Assembly: GCA_037157565.1 (NCBI GenBank) | Contig: JAZHRO010000003.1 | Coordinates: 64,916,501 to 64,980,500 of the forward strand | Reading direction: 5' to 3' | Source: Thalassia testudinum | Lineage: Eukaryota; Streptophyta; Magnoliopsida; Alismatales; Hydrocharitaceae | Length of the DNA: 64,000 bases | Shown here: positions 9,240 to 18,923 of the stretch, piece after piece | How positions within the stretch are numbered: position 1 is the first letter of the stretch | Layout of the letters: each line of letters starts with the position of its first letter | Notes under the pieces: generated by a model | The model's database searches: none | Seen by the model: the letters and a program-made list of their open reading frames with translations, nothing else | What the model was told of the DNA's origin: nothing | Program-made: the position numbers and the translations under genes

Positions 9240-11335
9240 GTATGTGGCGGATTGCATCCATCAAGGGGATGTTTATATGGACCTGTTCAAAGAGCTTGAC
9301 CAGATCCTCCTCAGGAGCCACAGGTTTGTTTGTCCTCTTTCCCTTGGTCAAGGCCTCGGGAAATGGAACCTTGGATGGTTCCTCTAGAATAGGTATAGGT
9401 TCTTAATTCGGGACAAGGGTATCCTGGATAACTATCCTAGGGCTTATATTACTACCATGTTGAAAGTGGCTTGGATGAGGTGGGCCTTGTGTTGCTTTGC
9501 CACTATGGGTTGTTACAGAATTCAGTCTTGCCTGGTTTTGGTTTGGAGTTGGTAAAATAGGTGGCTGCTGCTAAAATCCCGCATACGATGTCGAAGCTTC
9601 CATCCCGTCAGGTGATGGAACAGAAGCGACCTGATTAATCATGTGGGCTTGGCCCAGATTTGGGTTCATAATTCACCTCTAGTTCGGCACGTTATTTGGA
9701 TTCGGCAGAGGTTGCGAAGGGAGTGTGCCAAGTTGGTGGGAATTCGCCATATGGGCAAGTTGATTGCGAACCTCTGTGATCTCGTCCTTATGCTATTTTT
9801 GCAAAGCCACATTCGTCTTCTGAATATCAGCCAGAGTCTGAAGGATATGAGTCATTTGATCTGTTTGGGTTGGCTCAAATTGCTAGGTGGGGTTGGGTCG
9901 AGGCTGAGGCAGCTGATATGGAAGAGGATCTTGTGGATGGGATTGATATGGTGATCTTTGATTCTGATTATTTCCTGCCCATAGGAAGTTGGGATGATTC
10001 TGCCATCTGAGGTTATAGGTATTAGAGAATGGGTCATTCTAGATGGCGTTGAGGTCCTCGCAGGTCTAAGGAACCTCAGGAAAGTCAGAGTATGAGGGTT
10101 CAGAGTTCCCTCAACTAGAGTAGGTCGGATCAGAGTTTCCTCTGGTCCTAGAGTCAGACGGGGGTGGATATGGGTCCATCCCTTGAGAAGATTGGTGATA
10201 GATGTCATGCATAGCATCCCTCCTAAGAGGCGGCTATGCAAACGCGTTTTGCATAGAGGTGGCTCACTGCAAATGTCGAGTCAGCTCATCCACCTTCTTC
10301 TCTATGATAGAGACCTTGTCCAACCAACTGACCATCAGTTCCAAGTCGACGGACGCGGACAGGCCCTGCATCTCATGTGCTCCCCTCGGATTTGTCGATG
10401 CGTAGGCATTCGTCCGATCGAATAAGCCCATGGAGTCATTATTGATGGTGTTCTCGCACATATTCTCGAGAATCTCCCACACAGTGTCTTCGTGTTGACC
10501 CATGATATTTCCTCCACAGGTTGCATTGATGAATAAGCAGATGTCTTCACGGAGTCCTTGGTAAAAAGACTAGACTTGTTCCCATTTAGGAACTCCGTGA
10601 TGGGGGCACTTTCGTATGAGATCCTGGAAATGGTCCTATGCTTCATGAAGAGGTTCTCCAGATTGCTGGGTGAAGTGTGTGATCTAGTGTCGTAAGGCAT
10701 TCGTCCGACCAACTGCGAAGAACTTTTTCAAGAATTCGGATTGCAGTTCAACCCATCTGTTGATTGGACGCATTTGAGTCTGATACCAATGAGCTGCCTT
10801 GTCCATGAGAGAGAAGGAAAACATCTTCATAAGAAGAATATCCTGATTTTGGACATCTGACCTGAAGGTCTGGGCCAGATGTTTGAGTTGTTTGATGTGC
10901 TATAAGGGATCCTCGGAATTAAGCCCATGAAACTTTCGAATAGCATGAATCATGTTGGTCTTGAGTTCAAAATCAAGACCTCCAACCAGGATTTGGACTC
11001 GAGGTTCAATCACCACCGCAGTAGGATTGTAGTGATCTCGCATCATAAGATGCTGCGGCGAGTTTACAAAGGCTTAGAATAAATCATTCAGGCACTGGAG
11101 TTGGTTCTCAAGATTATTCTCTTCTTCTACTGATTGTGCCATGATGATGGAAGAAGGAGAATTGGGTTCTAATGAATCAGAGGAGATGTCTATGTGGTGG
11201 GGTTGCTGCATAAACATGGACATCAAGGCTTGGCCTCGACGGGAGTGATTCACTAAAGGAGGTCTTAAGGATGGTCTTAAGGACCTCCTATCAAACATGC
11301 ACCGATGGTTTGGACGAGGTTAGAATGTGCTGGAC
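9240..11335 (-). pseudogene. gag of G (broken)
   Basis: The structural protein. From the 5' end (about 11335) downwards: an N-terminal arm with MAQSVEEENN near 11140, then a retrotransposon gag core with FHGLNSEDP, DKAAHWYQT, ELQSEFLKKFF, KCPHHGVPKWEQV and CGGN. A Pro-rich, Asn-rich tail leads to the protease. Stops occur after HFKQ-like positions near 11070 and at several points in 10500-10950. Longest open pieces are 11074-11298, 10264-10503 and 9852-10241. No CCHC zinc knuckle was found, as expected for Athila-type gag. The exact start is uncertain. Confidence 0.7.
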
Positions 11336-11339
11336 ATAA

Positions 11340-11560
11340 TCAAGACACCCAAAAATTTGGTTGACTATAGAGGCTCAGGGTGGATGATACCCCTTAGTCT
11401 GAAAGTTGTTCACCTGAGAAGTACCTAGGCAGCCAGAGAGGGAGAGTCTCGTAAAGACCCCTACACGGTAGAGCGTCCCCATGAGTTATAGGGTTTCCCC
11501 GACCCGACCTCTCTTGTCACTGAGGTTCCAGGTAGACCAGAATGGGGACTTTGACCACTT
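11340..11560 (-). other. Conserved leader block of G
   Basis: About 220 bp just upstream of gag that align with A (16396-16640) and B (45560-45800). Shared words include GGTCTACCTGGAACC, CTTGTCACTG in reverse, GAGAAGTACCTAGGCAGCC and GGTGTCTTGATTATGTCC. It is non-coding in all three. A packaging or dimerisation role is an inference from its place and from retention in elements that have lost gag-pol. Bases 11561-12232 are the rest of the leader, also similar to A, with no gene. Confidence 0.7.
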
Positions 11561-12232
11561 AAGTTTACCACTTTTATTTAAGAGCAAAGGTGCTTAAGAT
11601 TCCACTTGAACTTTAGATGTGTTGAGTGTAAAAGTGACCTAATTTCAAGGTTGGTTGACCCAACAAGGGGGTCAACTTCACCTATTGATCCTTTGAGAAG
11701 TTTTAGGTCCTTTCTTTTAGGATTCAAGTGACATTAAGAGCTTGAATTTTAGGGTTCTCTTGAATAAGTCTTTTCAACCAAGGCTTAAGCACACGTCTTT
11801 TTGGATAATTGATTCTTACTTAGAATTATGTGTCTCTAAAACCCTAAATTGGAATCCTTAATTTGGCTCTAATTTTGGTCCAATTTAGTTGCCAAAAATA
11901 TGGTATCTAGGGCTCAATCAAGAAGGTGGTAGCCCTAGTTACCTTAAATGGATGCACAGATTAGTATTTGTTGTTGAAATCAAATTAGGCAACTTTGGTG
12001 AGTTAGCTAAAGATGGAAAGCAGGTAGCCCTAATTGATTTTATCTTATTTTTCCTTTTTAAAATGAGGGGCTTAATAGAAAGTTACTAATCAGAGATTAC
12101 CTGCCCCAGGCGTGTTTGTTGTGCGACCGTCTTCCTTTCAATCTTCTCCCCTGTAACAATCACAATAAAAGAGATATATCAAGTTAACACCAAATCAGAA
12201 ATTGTAATCAATATTTCTAAATCACCCGTTGC

Positions 12233-12250
12233 TCCCCGGCAATGGCCCTA
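12233..12250 (-). other. Primer binding site of G
   Basis: Minus strand TAGGGCCATTGCCGGGGA matches the complement of the 3' end of plant tRNA-Asp (TGGCGCCGTTGCCGGGGA, from memory) at all but about three positions. It lies immediately inside the 5' LTR end. Confidence 0.75.
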
Positions 12251-12258
12251 AAAAGTTT

Positions 12259-13029
12259 GTCGAAGCGAAATTGATTTTTAAAGTAACGCGTTGTAATATA
12301 GTTGTAATCGCTTTGAAAATAAATAGATTTTATTACTTGAAGTTTAAGTCCGAGGTCGAACACAGGGAGCAAATTAAGGTTTAGAAATCAAAAGCACAAC
12401 TTGAGAAATTGAATATAATATGCAATAAAAAACTAGAGTTATAATACAATAATGTAGACACAAGATTAAAGAAATCAATGTAAACAAGCACAAAAATTGG
12501 ACGTCTGATTTGTGAATCAAACATCATAAACAATGGGTGCTACAGTGCTTTTATTTCTTCTATTTTCTGTTATGATCTATTCTCTATTCTTCTCTTGCGG
12601 CTGCTTGCTTCCTTCTTCTTTCTTTCTTTTCTTCTATCCTCGTGCCTGTGCCTTAGCCTTTCTTTGCCTTCAGCTTCTTCTCCTTCCTTCTCTTTCTTTT
12701 TTTGGTGGCTCCTTCTACTTCTGCCTTCAGTCCTTCTTTGACTCTAACATCTTCCTCTTCAACCTTGCCTTCTCTTTCCTTAGCTTTCTCAGGCGTCCGC
12801 CTTCTTCTTCCTTGGCTTCTTCTTCTTCTCCTTTCCCTACAAGAGCAAAACCTACCCCTACTCGCGTGTGCTTTCTTCTCCTCTTTCTCTCCTAGGTTCG
12901 CTCTCCCAGAGCCATAGTCTTAGGTAATTAGGTCGGGTACACGCCTGGGACCAGGCCCATCGACGTGAGATGGTAGGCGAGGTGTGCTGGGTCGGGTATA
13001 TGGCTCATGCCAGGTCCGCGGAGGTCAAG
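12259..13029 (-). repeat. 5' LTR of G, 3' part
   Basis: Runs from the primer site to the insertion point of A. It contains GTCGAACACAGGGAG, the U5 motif seen in reverse in other LTRs here. Together with 22936-24878 it totals about 2.7 kb. The left boundary is approximate by a few bases. The ORF at 12533-12895 is low-complexity and not regarded as a gene. Confidence 0.75.
13025..13029. repeat. Left target duplication of A (TCAAG)
   Basis: TCAAG abuts the 5' LTR. TCAGG at 22931-22935 abuts the 3' LTR, 4 of 5 identical. Confidence 0.75.
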
Positions 13030-13820
13030 TGATGAGAACCTCATCATGAGCCATAACTAGCTCATTTTGACCTAATACAAAGGATAAAAGCTCCTACATA
13101 ACTCAAGGAAAGGCTTAACTCAGAGAATTCTGAGTTTAAGAAGAAAACATAAACTAAAGGGTAAAAATGCAATTTCACCAATTCAATCTGAAAACAGGGT
13201 AACTCAGGGTCCAAACATAGGTCAAAATAACCTAATAAGAAGAAAAGTGGGATGAGATGACTCAAAGAGGGCTACAGCAACTCCAAGGAATTAAATGACA
13301 TCCTGTAACCCTAAAAACAAACCCACTTCAAGTCACGAGGTTTGAGGCAAAGAAATAATCGAATAAAATTCATATAAAAATAATCTCTAGGGTTTAGAAC
13401 CTCCAATTTGGCCTTAGGAACCCATTTTGACCTACATTGAGAAACATGCCCAATTAATAACTTAATTTGGGTTTTTGCGTAAATTTACCGGTCAAACAAG
13501 GTTTAATCTAGAAATAAAATTCACCATCAGAATCCTTAGGCCCTAATTAGTCATGTATAAAAACTTGAGCCTAAGAAGAAACCTTCTTGACCAACTTTAC
13601 TTTTTGGCCCTCAACTTTTTAAACCCTCGCATTTTGGGCCCTAACTCTTCATCGTTCTTTGCATTTGGGTCCTCCCTGCAAAACCCTGAGCAGCACCATG
13701 CTCCGGCAACCTTGCGCGAGGCATGGCCCCACGCAGGGTGAGGGGACCCCCTGCCAAGTCAACCAAGGGTTCCCTGCGACGTCAGCCGTCGCAGGAACAC
13801 CCCCGTGATTGCTACAATCG

Positions 13821-13856
13821 CCCATACCACCCGTGCGAACGCACGGACGGCATGGG
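13821..13856 (+). promoter_or_regulatory. U3 hairpin of A, LTR copy 1
   Basis: Arms of 17 nt (13821-13837 and 13840-13856) around AA, 14 of 17 paired. The centre is CCGTGCG / CGCACGG. It ends 72 bp upstream of the TATA box. LTR copy 2 (21031-21066) pairs at 16 of 17. Confidence 0.65.
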
Positions 13857-13927
13857 TCTCCATCTCCGGCATCCTTCGGCGAGGGAGGCACATCATCTCC
13901 CTATGCCCTCCTCTCTGTTTCTGCCTC

Positions 13928-13935
13928 TATAAAAA
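13928..13935 (+). promoter_or_regulatory. TATA box, 5' LTR of A
   Basis: TATAAAAA, followed about 30 bp later by a CT-rich region, as expected for the start of the retrotransposon transcript. The copy in LTR 2 is at 21138-21145. Confidence 0.65.
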
Positions 13936-15139
13936 CCCCCGACGCTCTGCCGCTCTCTGGAGCTCGGATCTGACGGAGAAATCCCCCCCCTTTCCTCTCT
14001 TCCCACTCCGACAGAGGCCCCCTTTCTCCGGCGGTTTTTCCTCCTCCTCCTCGTCGCTCTGCCGCACTACCAGCAGCAGAGCTGCCTTCACCTGCTCTTC
14101 CCGCGTCTCGCCGTACCCAGCACGCGCTCTCCCGCTCTCTCGCCGCCGCCCTCTCTCTCTGGGCACCTTCTTCTCCGGCAACAGTCGATACTACTGTCGC
14201 CCTGCTCCGGCCGCCCCTCGTCCCTCCGAGTAGGTACAATCTTTCCTCTTCCTCCCCTCTTTCTTTTCCTTACTGTAATTTGCATAACCACCCCTCGACC
14301 ACGCCTAATCGCCCTCACCTTCCCCATCTCCGGCCAAACTCCGGCGACTTGCTCCCGTCATTCCACCACCCCACACGACTCGCCAACCCTCACAGAACCT
14401 CCGCCTCCTCACCCTGATCAACTTCCGCCCTTCCATTTCCCGCCACTCGCCACTTGCAGACCCCCCGAACAAACCCATTTCCCGCTATACAGTTTGACCT
14501 AGGGCAACCCCTACGCTCCGCCCCACGGCTTGCCAGACCCCACACCGCCTTCATCGTGCCACGGCGAAGGTTCTCCGCTTGTCTGATTAGGCCAAGAGGC
14601 CGTTCTTCTGTGGACAGGTTGCTCGCCCTCCGTCGCCATTGCTGAGTCGATGAAGCTCCTTCAACCTGCAGCTGCAGGCGCGCTTTGCCCAGGTTCGACT
14701 CGCCAGGACGCGCGGTTCGCAGCCACGCAGTTGCCCAGGCTTGTAGTTGGGGAGAAAGCCCCGCAGCTGCTGCATCTGCCTGCAGCTCCCTCAGCTGCGG
14801 GTGCCCAATTGGGGTGGGACATTTAGTCCCACCTCAGAACTTTTGAGAGGCACGCGCCCGCATAAAGGCAAAAAGTGCCTTAGGCTCTTTGCCTCCTGAG
14901 CAAGGGGTGAGGTCCCTCTCACCCACTCGAGCCGGCCTCGTCCGCAACCATGCCCCGCGGACCTGGCCCGACCCATTTACTCGTCCTTCACTCCTCGCCC
15001 ACCACCGCACGCCGGTGGGCCTGGACCCAGGTGCGACCCGCGTACCCGACTACCTGGCAGCTCCGGGAGAGCTATCCTATGAGTGAATTCTGAGAGAGAG
15101 AGACGCGGGGGAGGGTAGAGTAGGTTTTGCCCTCTGATC

Positions 15140-15535
15140 AAACTTTGAGTGTGTAGGCATAGGTGAAGAAGAAGAGAAGGCAGGAAGAAGAAGGACTGCG
15201 AGAAGAAGAAGAAGAAGAAAGCCACAAAGGAAAGAAGAAGAAAAGACGCACTATAGCAGCAGCTACTTAAGTCGTCTGATTGAAAAATCAGACGATGCTC
15301 TGAAGGCAAAGAAGGAGAAGAAAAGAAGAACAAGAAGAAAAAGAAAGAGACGGACAGAAAGAAGAACAAGAAGAAAAAGAAAGAGAAGAAAGAAGAAGAA
15401 CAGAAGAGAAGGCAAGAAGAAAACAAGAAAAGAATAACAAACAAGAATAAGAAGGAAGAAAACTGAAGACTCAAAGAGAAGAGAAAAGAAGACAAAGACG
15501 AGAAAGAAGAGAAGAAGAAGAAGCCAACAAGACAA
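15140..15535. repeat. GAA/GAAG-rich purine tract in the 5' LTR of A
   Basis: About 400 bp of nearly pure AAG, GAA and GAAG words on the plus strand. It is repeated at 22360-22740 in LTR 2, and a shorter version lies in S at 35690-35830. It produces long but meaningless Phe/Ser/Leu frames on the minus strand. Confidence 0.85.
15272..15295 (+). other. Hairpin with GAAA loop in the LTR of A
   Basis: Perfect 10-bp stem TCGTCTGATT / AATCAGACGA closed by GAAA. LTR 2 (22492-22514) keeps a 7-bp stem TCGTCTG / CAGACGA. S has CTGATT / AATCAG at the same place (about 35850). It lies in the transcribed part of the LTR. Confidence 0.6.
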
Positions 15536-15724
15536 ATCTCTCTCTCTCTCTTTATTTTTTGTAATAGAAACTTCGTACCTCTAGAATACAACTTGCTCCC
15601 TGAGTTCAACCTCGGGAGAACTTTCATTTCCGAGTAAAAATTGTAATAATGGCAATGACTATCTATACTACAACGTAATTTCTGTAACAAAACAACAAAA
15701 TCGAGTCACAACGCCATTATCACT

Positions 15725-15742
15725 TGGCGCCGTTGCTGGGGA
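15725..15742 (+). other. Primer binding site of A
   Basis: TGGCGCCGTTGCTGGGGA, one mismatch to the tRNA-Asp-type site, two bases inside the 5' LTR end. The 3' half is part of an inverted repeat CGTTGCT / AGCAACG around GGGG. Confidence 0.85.
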
Positions 15743-16395
15743 GCAACGGCTATTCTAGAAGCTTTAAATTTCTTTCAAGAGATTGCTAATCTTTTTCTCT
15801 CTCTTATGTGCAGGTAAAAATTGGAAGAGCAACCGCACAACAAACACTCCAACAAAACAGGTAATCTTCATCAGCCCTTTCTTAACTCCCTTAAAATCTA
15901 AAAAGAACAAAAAGAAAAATCAACTTAGGGCTACCTGCATCATACATAGTAATTCCTCAAAGTTGCCTAAATTTTTCATTTCAACACATTTTAACTGTCC
16001 ATCCAACTATGGTAACTAGGGCTAAAACCTTCTTGATTGAGCCCTAGATACTACATTTTTGAGGCAACTGGAATGGACCAACTAGAGCCAACTCAGGAAT
16101 TAAAAAGCTAGGGTTTTTAGAGACACACCTTCTATTAACAAAGAAAAGATCTTCCCAGAAAGAGGTGTACCTAAACCTTGTTTGAAAAGATCTATACAAG
16201 AGAAACCCTAAACAATCGGCTCTCTAAACACTTGAACCCTAGAAGAAAGGACCCAAAAGCTCTCAAAAGAACAAGAGGTGAAGTTGACCCCTTGGGTCAA
16301 CCAACCTTAAAATTAGGTCACTTCTTCACTCAAAATACCTAAAAGTTCAAGTGAAACCTTAAGCACCCTGATCTTAAACTAAAATTGGTAGACTT
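15743..16395 (+). other. Leader of A, upstream part (no gene)
   Basis: AT-rich non-coding sequence similar to 11561-12232 of G in reverse, for example CAACTTAGGGCTACCTG and GGTTGACCCAAGGGGTCAA-type words. It contains CTCTCTTATGTGCAG near 15800, which resembles a splice acceptor; no matching donor was identified. Confidence 0.5.
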
Positions 16396-16640
16396 AAGAG
16401 GTCAAGATCCCCATTCTGGTCTACCTGGAACCGCAGTGACAAGAGAAGTCGGGTGGGGGAAACCCTGTAACCCGTGGGGACACTCTACCATGTAGGGGTC
16501 TTCGCGGGACTCTCCCTCTCTGGCTGCCCAGGTAATTCTCAGGTGGACGATCTTTCTGATCAAGGGGTCCATCTGCCCCGCACCTCTATAGTCACCCAAC
16601 AATTTTTTGGTGCCTCGATTGGGTCCAGCACCTGCTTATC
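16396..16640 (+). other. Conserved leader block of A
   Basis: The same block as in G and B. Strong words are GGTCTACCTGGAACC, GTGACAAGAGAAGTCGGG, GGGACTCTCCCTCTCTGGC and GGTGCCTCGATTGGGTCC. It ends about 270 bp before the ORF-X start. A packaging signal is the likely role (inference). Confidence 0.7.
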
Positions 16641-16905
16641 TCATCCAGTCCTTCAGTATTTGGCAGGAGGTCCTTGAAACCTCCTTCAGAAATTCACTTC
16701 CCCCCCCCCCCGAGGCCGAGCCTCGCTGCCCTTGTTTGTGCAACCAATCATTCACATAGCCCCTTTTCCTCTGATTCCGAACAAAGTCCCCTTCTTCCAT
16801 CTTGATTCAAACTTCGATTCTATATCTTGATTCCACCACCTGATTCAAAGATGCAACCACACCAATTAAGACTACCATTCAAAAAAACCTGAATATCAGA
16901 GATCC

Positions 16906-18690
16906 ATGAAAGATAAGATGATTGAGGATGCCCTTGAATTCTATGAAATCAAATGTAAACCCTCAACACCAATAGAAAACATTCAGGTTGATGTCCCAAC
17001 AACCACAGCTTTCATCATAAACTGTGCCCAAATTCTGTTGACAGAAATTACAAAAGGATCAACCCGAGATATGCTTATGACAGGATACATTGAGATAGAA
17101 AAATTACACCAATCTGAATACCTTCAATGCTTGACAAATCCTGTACTTTGGGAACAACACGAAGATGCCCTTATAAAACGGGTAGAAATGATGAGATCAC
17201 TAGAACAAATTATCAACCAGAAATACCCGTATATACCAGAAACAGAGGATGAACCATCTTGGAACAGTATTAAGGAACAATCCAGTTTCCCAGATCTCGG
17301 GACTGAGGCACAAAGTGGTTGTGGAATCCCAACCCAGATAGAAGACAACATCGAATTAGGTTGGGATATTGCAGGAGAACACATTGATGAACCGACCCTA
17401 GACCATGAATTGCCAAGCTTAGAATTCCAAAACTCCTGCAATAATGAGGTCAGAACTGAACCTTTTGAGGGTATAAATTCCGCCCCTTATTTTGATAAGG
17501 TGGCCCTCGAAGGTTATTTGGACTTAGGTTCTAGCAATTCTACCCACATCCTAAACCTAGAACCTAGATCTGAAACGTATTGGGAAGATTATGAGGCCTC
17601 ATATGAGAAAGATCAAATTTTTACAGAATATGATTTCGGACCTCTATTTGATGAATATCCCTCTCCAACATCCTCAGGAAATCTGATCAATTTTTCAGAA
17701 AACACGCCAATTTATGATAAAGAAACTGAGGAGTTGAATGAGCAGGGTTTCAATGGGGTCTATCCTACCAGCTTCGAGCTTGGACAGAACACCTTTTTGA
17801 GCCCAGAATTGACATATAGGCTAGAACCCAGTCAGGCTGCTGATTCCACATCTGATGATTTATGCTACGGTGGAATTCATGATCAAGAATCTCATTTAGA
17901 ACTCAATTTTTGTGGAGAGACTCTTCTTCCTGAACACACCAGGCCCATCTACGACCTCAGTCCACATAACTCTGACTCTGACTCTGAGGTCCTGATTCCC
18001 GAGATCACTGGTAACACAGAATCATTCCTTTTTGATCCTCAGGAACCAAAAACAGAAAATGCCAAGAGTGATTGCAACACAGAATTCAAATCTTTTCTCA
18101 GTTCAGATTTCCTTCATCCTACAAACACTCTTCAGGCATTTGATAGCTACCCAGAGGACTCTCTACAGAAAACCACCTGTCATTCCTTTCTAGAAGAGCC
18201 CTCATACACGATTGCCACCTCGTCCACACACACAGAACGGATCAAAACCTCTTCCCAACCCCGACCCGCAACCGGACTCAATTTCTATTTAGATTCACCT
18301 CTCACCGAGCCGATTGCATTTCCACATCGGGTTTGGAACACTTATCAGACTACATATCATGCTCCATCACTCTCTGATCACCCCTGTAGGGTTCCTGCGT
18401 GAATCACTGATTATTCTATGGGTCCCTACTCTGACCAGGCTGATTCAACTCAGCCAAACCCTGCATTCACACTTCCACATCCATCTGAGCTTCATAGTAT
18501 ATGGTGGGTTCCACACCTTTTGATCTTCATCTATCAACCCACCAGATTGATTGGGTTTGGGCTGCATCATCAGCCTGTCAATCTGAACAAGCACCTGGTT
18601 GGACCAACCAGGCTCTTAATCAAGGTGCTTGTCGTACAAAATTCTACTGATTTGACCATCCCCTCTCCATCGCATTTCCTGCTTGGCTGA
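16906..18690 (+). CDS. ORF-X of A: unrecognised acidic protein, one in-frame TGA at 18400-18402
   Basis: 498 codons are open to TGA at 18400. The same frame then continues for about 95 more codons to 18690, and that extension is conserved in B, so the TGA is probably a late nonsense change or a readthrough site. I do not recognise the family. Residues about 1-85 form a likely helical domain (MKDKMIEDALEFYE, ILLTEITKGSTRDMLMTGYI, EYLQCLTNP). A long acidic, Ser/Pro/Glu-rich region follows with YDFGPLFDEYPSPTSS, a TEEL block, RLEPSQAADS, YGG, DPQEPK and a C-terminal NKHLVGPTRLLIKVLV. No gag, protease, RT or CCHC motif, signal peptide or membrane span is seen. It occupies the place of gag-pol. 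The start is chosen because B has MKEKMIE at the same point. It could be a nucleic-acid-binding gag substitute or an accessory protein; this is speculation. Confidence 0.7.
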
Positions 18691-18711
18691 AGGCATCAAA
18701 TTTAGCGCTCA

Positions 18712-18727
18712 ACGGGAGGCAGCCCGT
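18712..18727 (+). other. Hairpin H1 of A
   Basis: ACGGG / CCCGT around the loop AGGCAG, 21 bp after the ORF-X frame ends. Confidence 0.6.
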
Positions 18728-18804
18728 CATTCTCTTTGAAAACTTGAAACATTTTCTGACACCTTTTGCACTTAAGGTTCACCCTTTAGGACAACCGACT
18801 CCAC

Positions 18805-18824
18805 CTCAGATGCTTGCATCTGAG
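18805..18824 (+). other. Hairpin H2 of A
   Basis: Perfect 9-bp inverted repeat CTCAGATGC / GCATCTGAG around TT. It is preceded by GACTCCAC, also present at the same place in B. Confidence 0.65.
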
Positions 18825-18923
18825 ATTAGAAATCGTCCGAAACAGTCACCTTGACCCATTCACTCATCAAAACATCTGTCCTAATGTATGCACTAAGTTG
18901 AATAAAAACCCCCTAAGTTATAA

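Larger units (their letters stand above)
13030..15722 (+). repeat. 5' LTR of A (2693 bp)
   Basis: Starts TGATGAG and ends CCATTATCA. Copy 2 is 20230-22930. It contains a terminal 7-bp inverted repeat, a promoter-proximal hairpin at 13821-13856, a TATA box, a GC-rich leader, a GNRA-type hairpin at 15272-15295 and a purine tract. All open frames inside (for example 13805-14233, and 14977-15690 on the other strand) are compositional and present as decayed copies in LTR 2. Confidence 0.9.

Noticed and set aside
12533..12895. 120-residue hydrophobic frame in the 5' LTR of G
   Set aside because: Leu/Phe/Ser run from a TTC-rich stretch; no support as a gene.
13805..14233. 142-residue plus-strand frame downstream of the LTR hairpin
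   Set aside because: Ser/Arg/Pro-rich from CT-rich sequence; overlaps the TATA box and predicted transcript start; no domain.
14977..15690. 237-residue minus-strand frame in the LTR of A
   Set aside because: It is a Phe/Ser/Leu run produced by the GAA-rich tract; the second LTR has a differing broken copy.
15795..15815. Splice acceptor in the leader of A
   Set aside because: CTCTCTTATGTGCAG looks right but no donor was recognised and the motif is not kept in B; kept only as a note.
16906..18402. ORF-X as a host gene
   Set aside because: It lies between paired LTRs with primer site and polypurine tract and recurs in two other elements.
16906..18402. ORF-X as an env-like protein
   Set aside because: No signal peptide, membrane span or cysteine pattern, and it replaces gag-pol instead of following pol.
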